From Zygnema cylindricum (taxonomy: Eukaryota; Streptophyta; Zygnematophyceae; Zygnematales; Zygnemataceae), in assembly GCA_037447655.1 (NCBI GenBank), contig JBBHKE010002777.1, positions 1 to 64,000 on the forward strand: a stretch of DNA of 64,000 bases, in the 5' to 3' direction. Positions within the stretch are counted from its first letter, which is position 1; each line of letters begins with the position of its first letter. Both the position numbers and the translations under genes were made by a program. Of the stretch, positions 21,401 through 32,335 are shown one piece after another. The notes below the pieces were generated by a model, which was given only the letters and a program-made list of their open reading frames with translations, had not been told where the DNA came from and did not search any database.

Positions 21401-21832
21401 AAAACGGACTTAAGGCCAGCGCTCTCCCCGCGGCCGCCACTGTCCAAAAGTGGCCATTTCGGGGTCGATTTTCGCGACGGCCACTTTTTGCGGCCATCCG
21501 AATCAATAGGATGGCTGGCAACGATGCATCGCCGATTTAGGTGACGTCATGGTCGACAATACTGTACACCGCGAATCGTAATTAGAGTAAATAACGCTAA
21601 TTCGGTCGCCCTAAATTTCGACTCTATCACGTTAAATAGAGTAAATTATTCTAAATTTTTCATTATACTATTTAAAGTAAGGTTTAATTAGCGTGAAAAA
21701 ATTTAATATAGGCTCGTTTTAAATAGTGTGGAATACGGATGACGTCCGACTGTGCAAAATTGTACTTATATAAGTAAAAAGGTACAAATAATGATTTAAT
21801 ACAGGCCGTTATCATGTAACTGCGTTTTAACA

Positions 21833-21894
21833 AACCGCGTAGTGCAAACGTCATAGTAACGTTAACCGCGTAGTGCAAACGTCATAGTAACGTT
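21833..21894. repeat. Perfect 31-bp tandem duplication
   Basis: AACCGCGTAGTGCAAACGTC followed by ATAGTAACGTT occurs twice without mismatch (21833-21863, 21864-21894). Confidence 0.9.
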
Positions 21895-24800
21895 AAACTG
21901 TACGTTTTGTCAGATTCTGTACGGATGCCTTATTTACAGTAAAGATTTTAGCCTGATTTTAGCCCTTCCAAGAGGTACACATCTCTTACGCACAAATGTT
22001 GCTCGGTGTACACCACCAAAAATGCACGTTATGTTTCACTTACGAAGATTTTTTGATAACCGTATGTCCAGTTATTGACAACATTAAATCTCCAATTAAT
22101 CAATGTCATGCGACGATACACTCGTTTATTTTGGCCGCGTAGACGTGACGCGGTCACACATGGGCTACACTATGGCAGATCCCATTAAAACTTTGAACAT
22201 CCATGGATCAAAATAGCACTGAAATCGTTGACCTTCCTAGAACTCCGAGTGTCGACTCCAATACCTATATATAGCAATAAGCATAGACATCGCTTGTGTC
22301 TTTCGGCTCGAAAGGAGTGGTACCACTACCTCTTTGTTCTTTCCCGTATATGGTATTTTGTTCTTATGAGTACAAGCACGCATTTTTGGGACATCGAGAA
22401 AGAAATTCCAAACATCAATTTTTACAAGCAGCCAATCAATCATTTGCAAAACAAATGACCACGTGTGCTAAGATATGTGATGTGAAAACACTTACCGTCA
22501 CTTTCTAATGAAATCGTATGTTAAGATGGAAGAATCACATTTCAGATCGGAAGTAAATTGAAAGCGTAAAACCAAAAACAAAGATTTTTTCTAGACGTTC
22601 ATTCCATTTGTTCACCTCTTATATAAACCCTCAAGCCTAAAAGCAATATAAAAATCGGGGTGCCGACAAACAGAAAAATCGGAAAAAAAACAAAAGCCGA
22701 AGAGCAGAACCGGAACCGGAATTCCAAAAATTGGGAATGCAAACAGCTCCAAGTACTTCAATAGTAAAAACAATTTCCCGTCTTTTTTTTTTATTTTGTT
22801 TTTTGGTACTCTTTTCCAATAATACCAAAGTATCCAAAGAATAATTCAGATTACAGTCGAAGACACGTGTTCAGAAACAGACTTCCTCTCTCTCCTTTCT
22901 ACCCAAACATTGTCGTCTTTCATTTCTCTATCAAATTCTGTGAACAGAACAAAAAAAGTGGACCTTCACCTGGAAAAGAGAAAAATAACATTTATACACA
23001 AAATAAGGAGATAAAAAGGAAATAAAATAGAGACGAAAGAAAAAAATAAAACTGCCATTCCACTTCAATATCACAAACTAAGAGAAAAAAAAAGTATTCA
23101 AAACACAATGTTACATACCTAACGGCTTTTTTTTTTCTTTTAACAAGAAAAAATGCTCATCATGGCTTGTAAAGCTGTAAAAACTTGAGAAAAAAAAGAA
23201 AAAATAGAGCGTTTGTTGTGAACTACAAACTCTCTCAAAAAACGTCGATTTTCTTTTGCATCATCAATATACAACTTTTGATTTTTTTTATTTTTTTTTG
23301 TTTCTTTCTCCCTAAAATAATAAACCTCCAAAATCCTCCAAATAATCAAATTGAAGGCACGAAAATTTACTCCCTTTTTCTCCATTTCTCCTTTTCGACC
23401 TTTTTCCTTTTTCTTCCTTTTTTGCCATTTTTTAACACTCCTTTTTTGTCACCCTTTCCCTTGTCCTGTATTTTTCCTCCCCCCTCTTTCCTTTTTTTCT
23501 CACTTTTTTCCTTTTCTCTCCCTTTTCCCTTTTCCTTGAACCTATTGACCTTGGATAAGACTCCTCCCTTCACTCCTCTCTGCTCTCCCTTTTTGACTTT
23601 CTTTGTTAGGCCCTTTAAAATTATGTAACTTTCTCCCCACAGAATATCGGTCGTCTCTAATCGAATTATGGAAATCACCAAGCCATCGGTTTAGTTTTCT
23701 CAAACTGTAAAAACTGAAAATAAGTCCCAAAGAAGCGATCCAAGCTAATTGGTAAACGACCGAGTTCACAATTACAAAAAACCCCAAAAAAGGTAAAATA
23801 CCTTTTGCGATTACAAAAGGGACACAAAGGGAAGTTAGGAGATCTCGGAAAAACGGGAGCCACAATTTCACGGAAAACCCATAAACTATTTAAACGTCTG
23901 AATCTGTCATTTTTGACGCGCTCACATTGTGCTCGCCAGCTGTTGTCTGCAATGAGATTCACCTGTCCCATCATTACCTGCTTGCAAAAAGACAAAAAGA
24001 CAAAACGAGAAGAAAAACAAAGGGCGACAGAGTTTTTTTGGGGCAAGAACGACTAGGAGAATGACAAAGGCAAAGAGAAACCTGAAAAATACTCACGTAT
24101 TGCAATATTGAACAGTTTGGAACAGTTTGAAAAAAACTGTTCGTAACAAGACAAGAATCCTTTGTCGATTTCACTAAAACTACCATCAAGAACTTTTCAG
24201 GTAAACATGGTTATAAAAACCTAGTAATGTCCATCAAATAGACCTTGTCGCTAATCAATCTGTACTTTTTGAGGGGTAACAATAATCAATATATTTAACG
24301 CCCAATAGTCGCGACATTGACGACATTGATTATAATTCTCCATTTCAGTTTTTACAAATTAAAAAAGCTCTCATGTGAAGCTTTCAAAATGGCAGGTAGC
24401 AACTGTCCATTATACTGTCATAATTTAACTTAGGAAGGACAAGAAAAGATGAGGTGGAGGTGGAAGAGAGTAGAGGGGAGGAGAAGAAAGGAGAGGAGAG
24501 GCGAAGAGAGGAGGTGGTGTTGTGTGATTGTCTGTCCAAATTCTTTGATTCGCAGATGAGAACAGATGATGGAGGACTTCTAGGGAAGGCAGGCAACAAC
24601 TAACCCTAAAAAACTTAAAGGTGGACTTGATAACTTCTTTAGGATGTCTTCCCCTTCAAACTAATCTTATCCGTGACAATGTACAAAAAACATTGAACAC
24701 TTTGTGATTCAAATAGTTCATACATAATCATATTGCCTATTCATAAAATCTTAAATAGTGCGCTTGAACCTTTAGAACTGTAGGATGTCTCCTTTTCCGA

Positions 24801-25190
24801 AAGATCACCATCAATGAAAATGTGCAAAACATATTTAAAACTTTGCATTTCAAGAATTTGTACAATATCCTACTGTACTAAGTTTTTTGCACTACACATT
24901 TAGCTGTAAAGTGTCAAAAACCTTTAGTGACAAGAGAAAAAACATCGGCCGATCATCGACAATTATAGCGATGTCGATAGTTATCGGCGAATAGACAACT
25001 ATCGAATTTTCAAAATCTTGATAATACTATATACCAACAAAGCAATATATCGTCTGCAAAGACACCGAGAAACAAAAAAATTTCACAAAAATAAGCTGAA
25101 AATCGGAAAACGTTACCCGAAGTTCACAATAAACAAAAAAAAACAAAAAGGTGGAGAGGTCTGGTGCTTGAGATACCGCAGACAACACGA
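21895..25190. other. No gene recognised
   Basis: Includes a TATATAAAC box-like site (about 22620), pyrimidine-rich stretches (22880-22930, 23380-23570) and a purine-rich stretch (24430-24520). Short frames such as 24046-23675 minus have splice-like signals nearby but no domain I can name. Remnants of an ATCGGCGATA-rich element lie at about 24940-25012. Confidence 0.4.
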
Positions 25191-25194
25191 ATAC

Positions 25195-25412
25195 TACACC
25201 GTGTATCGCTATTAGGGTTAATAATTTATTCGCCGCTGAAATCATCTTTTCTCCGTACACACATGTCGGATTACGGATCTGACGGTTGCGATTGAAAGCC
25301 AAGATTCTCGCCTTCCCATTGGCGGTCTCCATTTCAAAATCCGACAAGTGTATAGAAAAAAGATGTTTTCAGTGGCTAAAAAATTATAACACTAATATCG
25401 ATACACGGTGTA
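25195..25412. mobile_element. Small inverted-repeat element with TA flanks
   Basis: Left end TACACCGTGTATCGCTATTA and right end CGATACACGGTGTA are inverted copies; similarity extends about 30 bp inward. TA stands at both outer ends, as in TA-targeting MITEs. The same terminus, single or in either orientation, recurs near 21565, 28955, 31347, 41265 and 41718. No coding capacity. Confidence 0.55.
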
Positions 25413-25576
25413 GTGTTGTGTATCGGCAGGGTTTGCCGATAATTGATATGTACTTTTTTTTGGCTTGCCGATAATTGATATATTGGCCCGATATATCGAA
25501 ACCGGTGTTATCGGCGATAAAAAACCGATATTATCGGTTTTTTATCACGATAACACCGGTACTGATAACTATCTGT
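25411..25576. mobile_element. Truncated end of a hAT-like element
   Basis: Starts TAGTGTTGTGTATCGG, the same terminus as the hAT-like element at 40354-41188, and continues with GGTTTGCCGATAA and the hairpin-forming GTTATCGGCGATAA...TTATCACGATAAC. The homology ends near 25576 and no second terminus was found, so it is a fragment. Confidence 0.6.
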
Positions 25577-25624
25577 AAGGACCGTACAATTATACTCTAA
25601 TTGGTGCTGCCTGCTTACAGAATT

Positions 25625-25765
25625 CTCAAAAATGGTGGCAGGAATTGGCGGAAGAAAATGGCGGAAGAAAATGCTGGCAGGAAATGCCGGAAGAAAATGC
25701 AGGCAGGAAATGGCGGAAGAAAATGCTGGCAGGAAATGGCAGCAGAAAATAACGGCAGTCTGACA
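25625..25765. repeat. Degenerate minisatellite, GGCGGAAGAAAATG units
   Basis: About six to seven alternating copies of GGCGGAAGAAAATG and GGCAGGAAAT. A short open frame through it is low complexity. Confidence 0.75.
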
Positions 25766-25969
25766 GTTCAGTTTAAAAGTTAGATATTACCATGTAATCT
25801 AAAATTTTAGTTGCGGTACTATACGTTTAGTACTAAAAACTACTATTATAAATTTTTTAACGTTATGTGCTTCACTGTCCGTACTAGACTCCTGTAACAC
25901 AGAGAACAGAACAGATTTTCATACGTAGCGTGCCACGCTATATATAGTCAATATATCAACACTAATTCT

Positions 25970-26650
25970 GGTGCATAAGCCATTGCAGAAAGTACACAAA
26001 CAAAAAACCGAAAAACCATTTGAAAAATTACAAAAATAACCCGAATTTTCTTTTCAAATAAATAGCGAAAAATCCGGAAAAAAAAATGAAAAGAAATAAT
26101 CCGGAAAAAAAAACTGATAATACCACATCCCCTCTTAATCTACAGTAAATATTGTGCAGATTCTTCATAAAAGCCCCAAAAACATCAAACTCTATTCAGA
26201 ACTCAATTCCCCCCCTAAAAGACTTCCCCCAGAAAGCCCCAAAAAAAAAAAAAAAAAAACACCAAAAAAATCCCAAATCAATCCCCAAAAATTCTAGAAA
26301 AATCTCAAAAAAATCCCCAGAAGACCCCAAAAAAAACCTTTAAAAAATCCTCGAACAAACCTTATCATTCTTCGGCTCTAACCCACACTAATTCTTGTGC
26401 AAAAACAGGAATGAGGAAGGCTCAGGTCGAGAAATCCCCCCCAATAAAACCAAACATACTCCAGAAAAAAATCAAAACATCTCAAAAGAAACCCAGAAAC
26501 TCCTCGTCATTTTTCCACAGTAATTCTGGTGCAATTTTGTCGCAGAAACTACGAGTTTAACAATCAAAAGAAAATAAATCCAAAAAAATCAAAAAATCCA
26601 CACAAAATCCCCATAAAAATAACAAAATGTCTTCAAAAAAATGTCAAAAG
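25970..26650. repeat. A/C-rich low-complexity region with recurring TAATTCTGGTGCA
   Basis: Runs of CCCCAAAAA, including 18 consecutive A near 26240, with TAATTCTGGTGCA-like motifs at about 25967, 26388 and 26520. No coding evidence; the open frames here follow from base composition. Confidence 0.6.
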
Positions 26651-27396
26651 TTCCTCACCACTTAGTTACAGGCGGACAAATATTCAGGGTCACGAGGCTC
26701 AGCCATATGTTCCACAAATTGGAGAAATCCCTGCCGATCAAAAAAAAAACAGAAAACAAAGAAAATATTGCGTAAAAAAAGAAAAAAAAAACTGGAGAGA
26801 GAGAAAGAGACCAACTCTCCTTCTCTCTCACTCTTCCTTTCAAAAGTAATTATGGACTAAAACCGTACAAATAGTGAACAATTGCTGTGCAAAAAACCTC
26901 AACTTCCATTCATTCGAGGATTAAAAACGCAGATTTTGCACGGTAAAAAAATAGTGCCTCACTTAGCTCATCGTCTAGTTTGTGGCCTGATTAAGATGAT
27001 GAACTAGATTATGATTCCAGCCTTCACCTTCTGTCCTCTTGAAACTTCATGTCAGAATCAGTCAACTCTTGTCCTTGGTAAATCACTGCTGCTAAAGATG
27101 TGACTGTGACAATTGTTTGTCTCATTGGCTGCTTTACCACTCACTCTAACTGTGACGTCACAAAGGGAAGTCGGCCGGTTTCGGAGGGAGAGGGAGGCGA
27201 TAGGAAACATCGAACAGCGTATCTCATTTTCAAAAAAAGCCTCCCGCCCTCCTCGGCTTGCATGAGAGCTCGAGTCGGAGCGATTCCTTCCCCGCTTGCA
27301 AAAATAAGAACAGGAGGAAATCGCCAAAAACGGAATCGCCCGCAAATCGCCACCTTCCCGGAAAGGCCCAACTGCCAGCTGGCACCTGCAGAAAGT

Positions 27397-27955
27397 TAAA
27401 AAAAAAAGAAAGGCAAAGAGGAAAGGGCAAGAATAAAAAGATAAGGAACGGAAAGGAATGGAAGAGAGAAAGGAAACTGCAGATAAAACGAAATGAAAGG
27501 AAGGTGGAAAGGAAAGGAAAAACAAAAGGACAGGAAAGTCAAGGCAAGGCAAGGCAAGGAAAGGAAGAAGGAAGGAGATGAATGGAAAAGAAAGGAAAAG
27601 AAAGGCAGAAAGGGATGGAAAAGATTGGAAAGGAAAGGAGAGGAGACGAGAGGAAAGGAAAGGAAAGAAAAGGAAAGGAAAAAGGAAAGGGAAGGAAAGG
27701 AAAGGAAAGGAAAGGAAAGGGAAGGGAAGGGAAGTGAAGGGAAGGGAAGGAGAGGGAAGGGAAGGGAAGGGAAGGAAGGGAAGGGAAGGGAAGGGAAAGG
27801 AATGAATAGGAAAAAAAAGATAGGAGAGGAAAGGAAAGGAATGGAAAAGAGAGAAAAAAGGACAGGACAAGAAAAAAGAAAGGAAAAGGGGCGGGAGAGA
27901 GGGAGAGATGGAGAGAGAGAGTGGGAGAGAGAATTGGGAAAAAGTTACCAGCTTT
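27397..27955. repeat. ~550-bp polypurine (GGAAA/GGGAA)n tract
   Basis: Plus strand is almost purely A and G, with GGAAAGGAAAGG and GGGAAGGGAAGG arrays. Long open frames on both strands through it are by-products of the repeat. Mirror-repeat sections could form triplex DNA. Confidence 0.95.
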
Positions 27956-28254
27956 AGTTCCTGTACTGTCGCCCTATTCCTCCCGGGAGGCCCTCCTCGC
28001 CTATCTCCATCGTCGCCCATCCTTCCTTTGCCTTCCCTCGCCTTCGAACTCTAAAAGTCCTTCTCACTCTACAGTAGCTCCTTCGCCTCGCCAATCCTCG
28101 CAACCCTAAAAACGTTTTTACTTCAGCGTCGGTAGGATGCGGAGAGTACTGTACTGTCAGAACCGTGGCTAAAAATCGATGACCATAGGAGTTAGGTCTT
28201 AAGGATAGTGCAAAAGTAGGCGTTTTTTGGTAGGCCTTTTGTAGGCCGCCTTTA

Positions 28255-28432
28255 GCGTAAGTTGTGTTACGGTTCGATGTGATCTTCTTAGATCGCTACT
28301 TTCATCAGCGACCGTCCGATCGTCCTAATCTGACGATATTCCTATCGTAAGTTGTGTTATGGGCTTTTCATGTGATCTTCTTAGATCGTTACTTTCATCA
28401 ACGACCGTCAGATCGTCAAAATCTGACGGTTT
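28255..28432. repeat. Two-copy direct repeat, ~91-bp period
   Basis: CGTAAGTTGTGTTA, GTGATCTTCTTAGATCG, TACTTTCATCA and CGACCGTC occur in the same order in both copies (starts near 28255 and 28346). Confidence 0.8.
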
Positions 28433-28763
28433 AAATAAAAATTCGCTCAAAACTCACAGAAAAAGATTTTTTTGTCCTATTTTTTTTTCAAATTTAGACA
28501 TGACGTTAATTCTCTATCGATCCATGTGCAACTCAACCCTGTTACTATTTTATTTCATTTTGAGGCCAATACAATATGGGTCTTTAGGCCATATTGTATG
28601 TTTTGCATACAATAGGCATATTGTATGGGCGTACAGTCACCTACTTTCGAACTATGGTCTTAAGGAAAGCAGTCCACTCACAGGGGTAAAAAATATTAAC
28701 ACTAATTTTGGTCGAGACGCGGCTCCGTGAGGTGGAGTTTCATATACTTGGTCGCACAGTAAC

Positions 28764-28883
28764 ACTCGGTCGCACTTACAATGACGTGTTCCGTGGACTC
28801 GTTACTCGGTCGCACTTACAATGACGTGTTCCGTGGACTCGTTACTCGGTCGCACTTACAATGACGTGTTCAGTGGACTCAGT
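28764..28883. repeat. 40-bp tandem repeat, three copies
   Basis: ACTCGGTCGCACTTACAATG followed by ACGTGTTCCGTGGACTCGTT. The first two copies are identical; the third has CAG for CCG and a changed end. A diverged TGGACTCAGTT remnant follows at 28873 and 28920. Confidence 0.9.
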
Positions 28884-29251
28884 TCAATTCTTTCACAAGA
28901 GACTCCGGTAACGAGTTCCATGGACTCAGTTCGTCAAGTGCACACCCAATTTCGGTACACCGCGTATCCTTATTAGTATCAAAATTTAAATAGTGTTGAA
29001 GAAAATTTACCGTAATTGATGCTATTTAAAGGTGAAGTTCCATCAAGCGAAAAGTGGCGTTTCTAACAGAAATCCGCGACTCTCCGTACCAGATCGTACC
29101 GCCTATTTTGTTTTTATACGAAAACCAACATTACAGAGAATCTTGCCGATACTCTCTAGAGGTCTTGGAGATAATATTGGCCGTCGGATGTTCATTTGCG
29201 ATGAGTTCGCTTCAATTTTCTCTGTTAGACTCAACCCACCTCGACGAGGTG

Positions 29252-30299
29252 TGCAATTCTGTGTCCTCCATTGGACTACAGAATACAGGAAGCCTCTAGA
29301 TAGTGTTTAACTAACCCACTTTAAGCCACGACCACTTCTGCCCAAGAAGGCAAACTGACAATTTGACTGCATCCCTGTGCAGCCTGGACTCCCCTGAGCC
29401 CGTAGCAAAAAGAATCACTGAAAACGGCCAACCAGCCGATAAGTTATAGGGTGGCAAAGATGCCAATTTATACAAACTCTTCAGAGAGAGAGGACTATCT
29501 ACCTAAATTTTCCTAAGTCCTAGTTTTTCCTAATTCCCTCTCACAGCTCTTATCTACTGCATGTACGAACCAATTTCAAAACTGTATAGTACTAGAAAGT
29601 ACTACTGCCGATGTACTTTCTGTACGGCCTCTGTACGACAAGGCCATTAAGTGGACGCGTGTCCACTTTCCACTCGTCCGTACGCTCCTCGGAATTCTCG
29701 CGACCGAATGATGTCTTCCCACGTGGCGCTTGGTCATGCCACGTCACTAAATTCCAAAATGACCATTTCGGGATTTCGGCGATGATGTGCTCCGTTAGAT
29801 TTGACGCGAAATTCAATCTCGGCCGTAATAAATACTTGCGGGATATTTGTTTCGCTGTCGAAACAAAATGCGGGATATCCATTTCCAAGAAGTACAGTAA
29901 TTCGTATTTTGTAGAACTGTATCTATGTGTGGCGTTAAGGGTTTCAGTTAAATGAATCTAGTACATTACAATAGTTTAAATAGTAATGAAACCCTATATC
30001 TCCTAACGGACTTCTACGACAGACTGGTTAGAGCTAACGGCTACGCCGCGCTCTGCCGGTCGGGGGTTCGAGTCCTGCTGGACTCAACCTTTTGTTGAGA
30101 GTGGCTTAAGCCACTCTTTAGTCCTTCCTATGGAGTTGAGGCAGCCATGACTCCATTGCTCTCTCTCTCTCTCTCTCCTTCAGTGACTACAACAAGTATG
30201 GGGGCGAGAGAGAGAGAAGAGATAGAGGCAGGCTGCCTACATTTTCTTTTCTAATAAATTTAGACCTTGAAAATATACTAAAAACTACTTATTTCAACA
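29252..30299 (-). mobile_element. Solo LTR of copia family A, minus orientation
   Basis: Begins TGCAATTCTGTGTCCTCC and ends TTATTTCAACA (1048 bp) with no copia internal sequence on either side. Left neighbour GAGGTG and right neighbour GGTTGGG rebuild, without any duplicated bases, the intact sequence found at 30371-30383, so the usual 5-bp target duplication is absent. It contains the best tRNA-like module of the window (30010-30093) and a CCACGTGGC G-box (about 29720). Confidence 0.8.
30010..30093 (+). promoter_or_regulatory. tRNA-like Pol III module, antisense to its LTR
   Basis: ACTGGTTAGAGC at about 30023-30034 matches a tRNA D-arm and A-box region, and GGTTCGAGTCC at 30065-30075 is a consensus B-box inside a T-arm with a 7-base loop. 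TTTT at 30090-30093 is a Pol III terminator, set in a CTCAAC...GTTGAG hairpin. The order and spacing are tRNA-like, but no convincing acceptor stem is present, so it is a tRNA-derived sequence and not a working tRNA. Confidence 0.6.
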
Positions 30300-30317
30300 G
30301 GTTGGGATACACAGACT

Positions 30318-30381
30318 CAACCCACCTCGACGAGGTGGAATTTTTTCTGTTAGACTCAACCCACCTCGACGAGGTGGGTTG
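30318..30381. repeat. Duplicated 25-bp palindrome next to solo LTR
   Basis: CAACCCACCTCG-A-CGAGGTGGGTTG is a perfect palindrome at 30357-30381. A near copy is at 30318-30338, and a third at 29232-29251 is interrupted by the solo LTR. All are preceded by AGACT. Confidence 0.8.
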
Positions 30382-31470
30382 GGATACACAGAAAAAAAAA
30401 TTGTGACACGGTGGACACTTTAGCTACGTGTCATGATGGAAAACCAACGAAAAAGCTTAAGATTTGTACATGACACGCACTTTCCAAAATAAAACCGAAA
30501 ATATAAACGAAATTTCGTAACATTCCTCGTCACGCTATTTTTGATAACTATTGTTCGTCACACTATTTCTCTCAAAGGACTTTCGTTATGTTCGAAAAAA
30601 AAAACCTAAAAAATGAGCTGGCGTACAGACTGGCGTCTGCAAAAAGTATAAAAGTTTTGTCGAAGTACGCAGGTACATAGTACGCAAGTGAAGATTTGAA
30701 GTTAAGTTTGTTGGTGCTAAAAATCTGAACGATTCTCACTATCGGATCGTAACTTGCGTGGCGCCAATCAATTTAGAACACGTGGATTACAAACTCTACG
30801 TAATGGAACTTCGACTCAATCGACCCGGTCTGTAGAGTTGGCCGTACGATTACAGAAACATCTGATAGAACTTCACCCTAAGAATTTGATTTTTTTTTAA
30901 AAAATGGTGTATTCTAATTTCGGCTTAATGCTAATTTGGGAACAACGAAAATGGATTATTCGCCGAAAGATTACTTACATTAATATATGTATCCGTACAA
31001 AATATTAAAAATCGTATGCCGTCGTGAAATTTAAATATTCGTACATGTCAACTAATTTACGTGTCAGACTAATCCCGTTTTATGTGGGCACATTCCTATG
31101 CGTGCGGGTCTAATTTAATTCATTTTTTGTAAATTTTTCACTTGAAAAGGTATATTTATGTACGGTATGACATCGACCATACACCACACTATTTAGATCT
31201 TATTGTACTATCATTCTTTACGCTATTTTGTACGGTACCTTAATTAACGTCAAGGAAAAATTAAAATCATGTATCCTAATTGAGGAAAAAAATCAAAATT
31301 TTAAGAACCCAAATTAGAGTTATTGACACTAATAACGATTCGTGGTGTAGCGTCACCTCAACTGCCGTTCCATCAAGTCTTAAGGCCGTTCCAAGACCCT
31401 ATCACGCTACGGTACGGCCTTCCGTCGCCCTCGTTGTCAAGTCCGTTGCAATCATTGAAGCTCCAACCTA
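30382..31470. other. No gene recognised
   Basis: Contains a right-hand copy of the CGATTCGTGGTGTA terminus at about 31334-31347, which might pair with TACACCGCGTATCC at 28955 as ends of an older element that received the solo LTR. Confidence 0.35.
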
Positions 31471-31969
31471 TGAAGGATCTTACACAAAATCAGAGTGTAA
31501 GAAAACATCGGAAGCATTCAAAACATTCACAAGAGAGAGAGAGAGTCCACGGAAGATTCTATTTTTCATATAATTTTTTCCCCATAAAAATTAAGTTCCC
31601 CTCTCCTTCTAAGTTTCAATAAATAGTACTACAAACGAAACGTCACTACTTCAAACTATAAAACCAAACCGAAACATAAAGTGCGCACGAAGCGCTTACC
31701 AATCAAATCGCGTCTACACGCGAAACTATATAGTACTAAAGTACTAAACAAACGTATAACCAAAACCGTACAAAGAACAACCAAACGTACACACCAAACG
31801 TACAAGCCAAACGACAAATGAACCTGGTTGTCGCAATACCGAATCTACGCGAGACCAAGAATCTGCGAAACGTACAACAACAAAATAAGGACCACACACG
31901 CTTGACGTAAAGACAACTAGCCGGCCGCGCGACACACCACGACGACCTATTACAGTTTTGATGCTAACA
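31471..31969 (-). mobile_element. 3' LTR of copia family B, minus orientation
   Basis: Begins TGAAGGATCTTACAC and ends TTTGATGCTAACA (499 bp), matching the LTRs of the array at 42961-54246, with shared landmarks AAAGTGCGCAC and AATCAAATCGCGTCTA. Followed by a polypurine tract (complement of ACCCCCCTCTCAAAC) and a pol fragment on the same strand. Confidence 0.8.
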
Positions 31970-32335
31970 ACCCCCCTCTCAAACTTGTAATCATTACATC
32001 AATCCTAATTTAGGTCTCCCCCTCAATAACACATCATGAGCCGCGGCACGTCGAAACGTAGAAAAACTCAACCTCCTTCGCAGCGACCAAATCGCGTATG
32101 AAATGCCACTGAATCCTGATATGCTTTGTCCTTTTGTGAAAGACAGGATTCTTTACCAACGCCATCGAACTCATACTGTCAGAAAAGATGTTCATACAGC
32201 CAATAGAAATCCCCAATTCTCCAAGTAACTCCTTAATCCAAGTCGACGCTTTAGAAGTGTGACACGTTGCCATATACTTTGCTTCGGTCGAACTTAATGC
32301 GACAGTTGATTGAAGTCGCGAACTCCAAGAAAGGC
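31970..32335 (-). pseudogene. Family-B copia RNase H fragment
   Basis: Minus-strand frame 32273-32034 gives MATCHTSKASTWIKELLGEL, then FSDSMSSMALVKNP and HIRIQWHFIRDLV, the RNase H tail also seen in the array. Upstream only the SRLSWSSRLQ-type end of the preceding motif remains, and homology stops at about 32335. The rest of the element is missing. Confidence 0.85.

Noticed and set aside
23185-23628. 147-codon Phe/Pro-rich frame
   Set aside because: Composition follows a TTTTCCC-rich pyrimidine tract; no domain.
27058-28020. 320-codon minus-strand open frame, Phe/Leu/Pro/Ser-rich
   Set aside because: It is the translation of the pyrimidine strand of the (GGAAA)n tract; open frames exist on both strands for the same reason and no domain is present.
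30010-30093. A genuine tRNA gene
   Set aside because: D- and T-arm parts are good but no pairing acceptor stem or clear anticodon arm could be drawn, and related modules lie at the same place in other LTRs.
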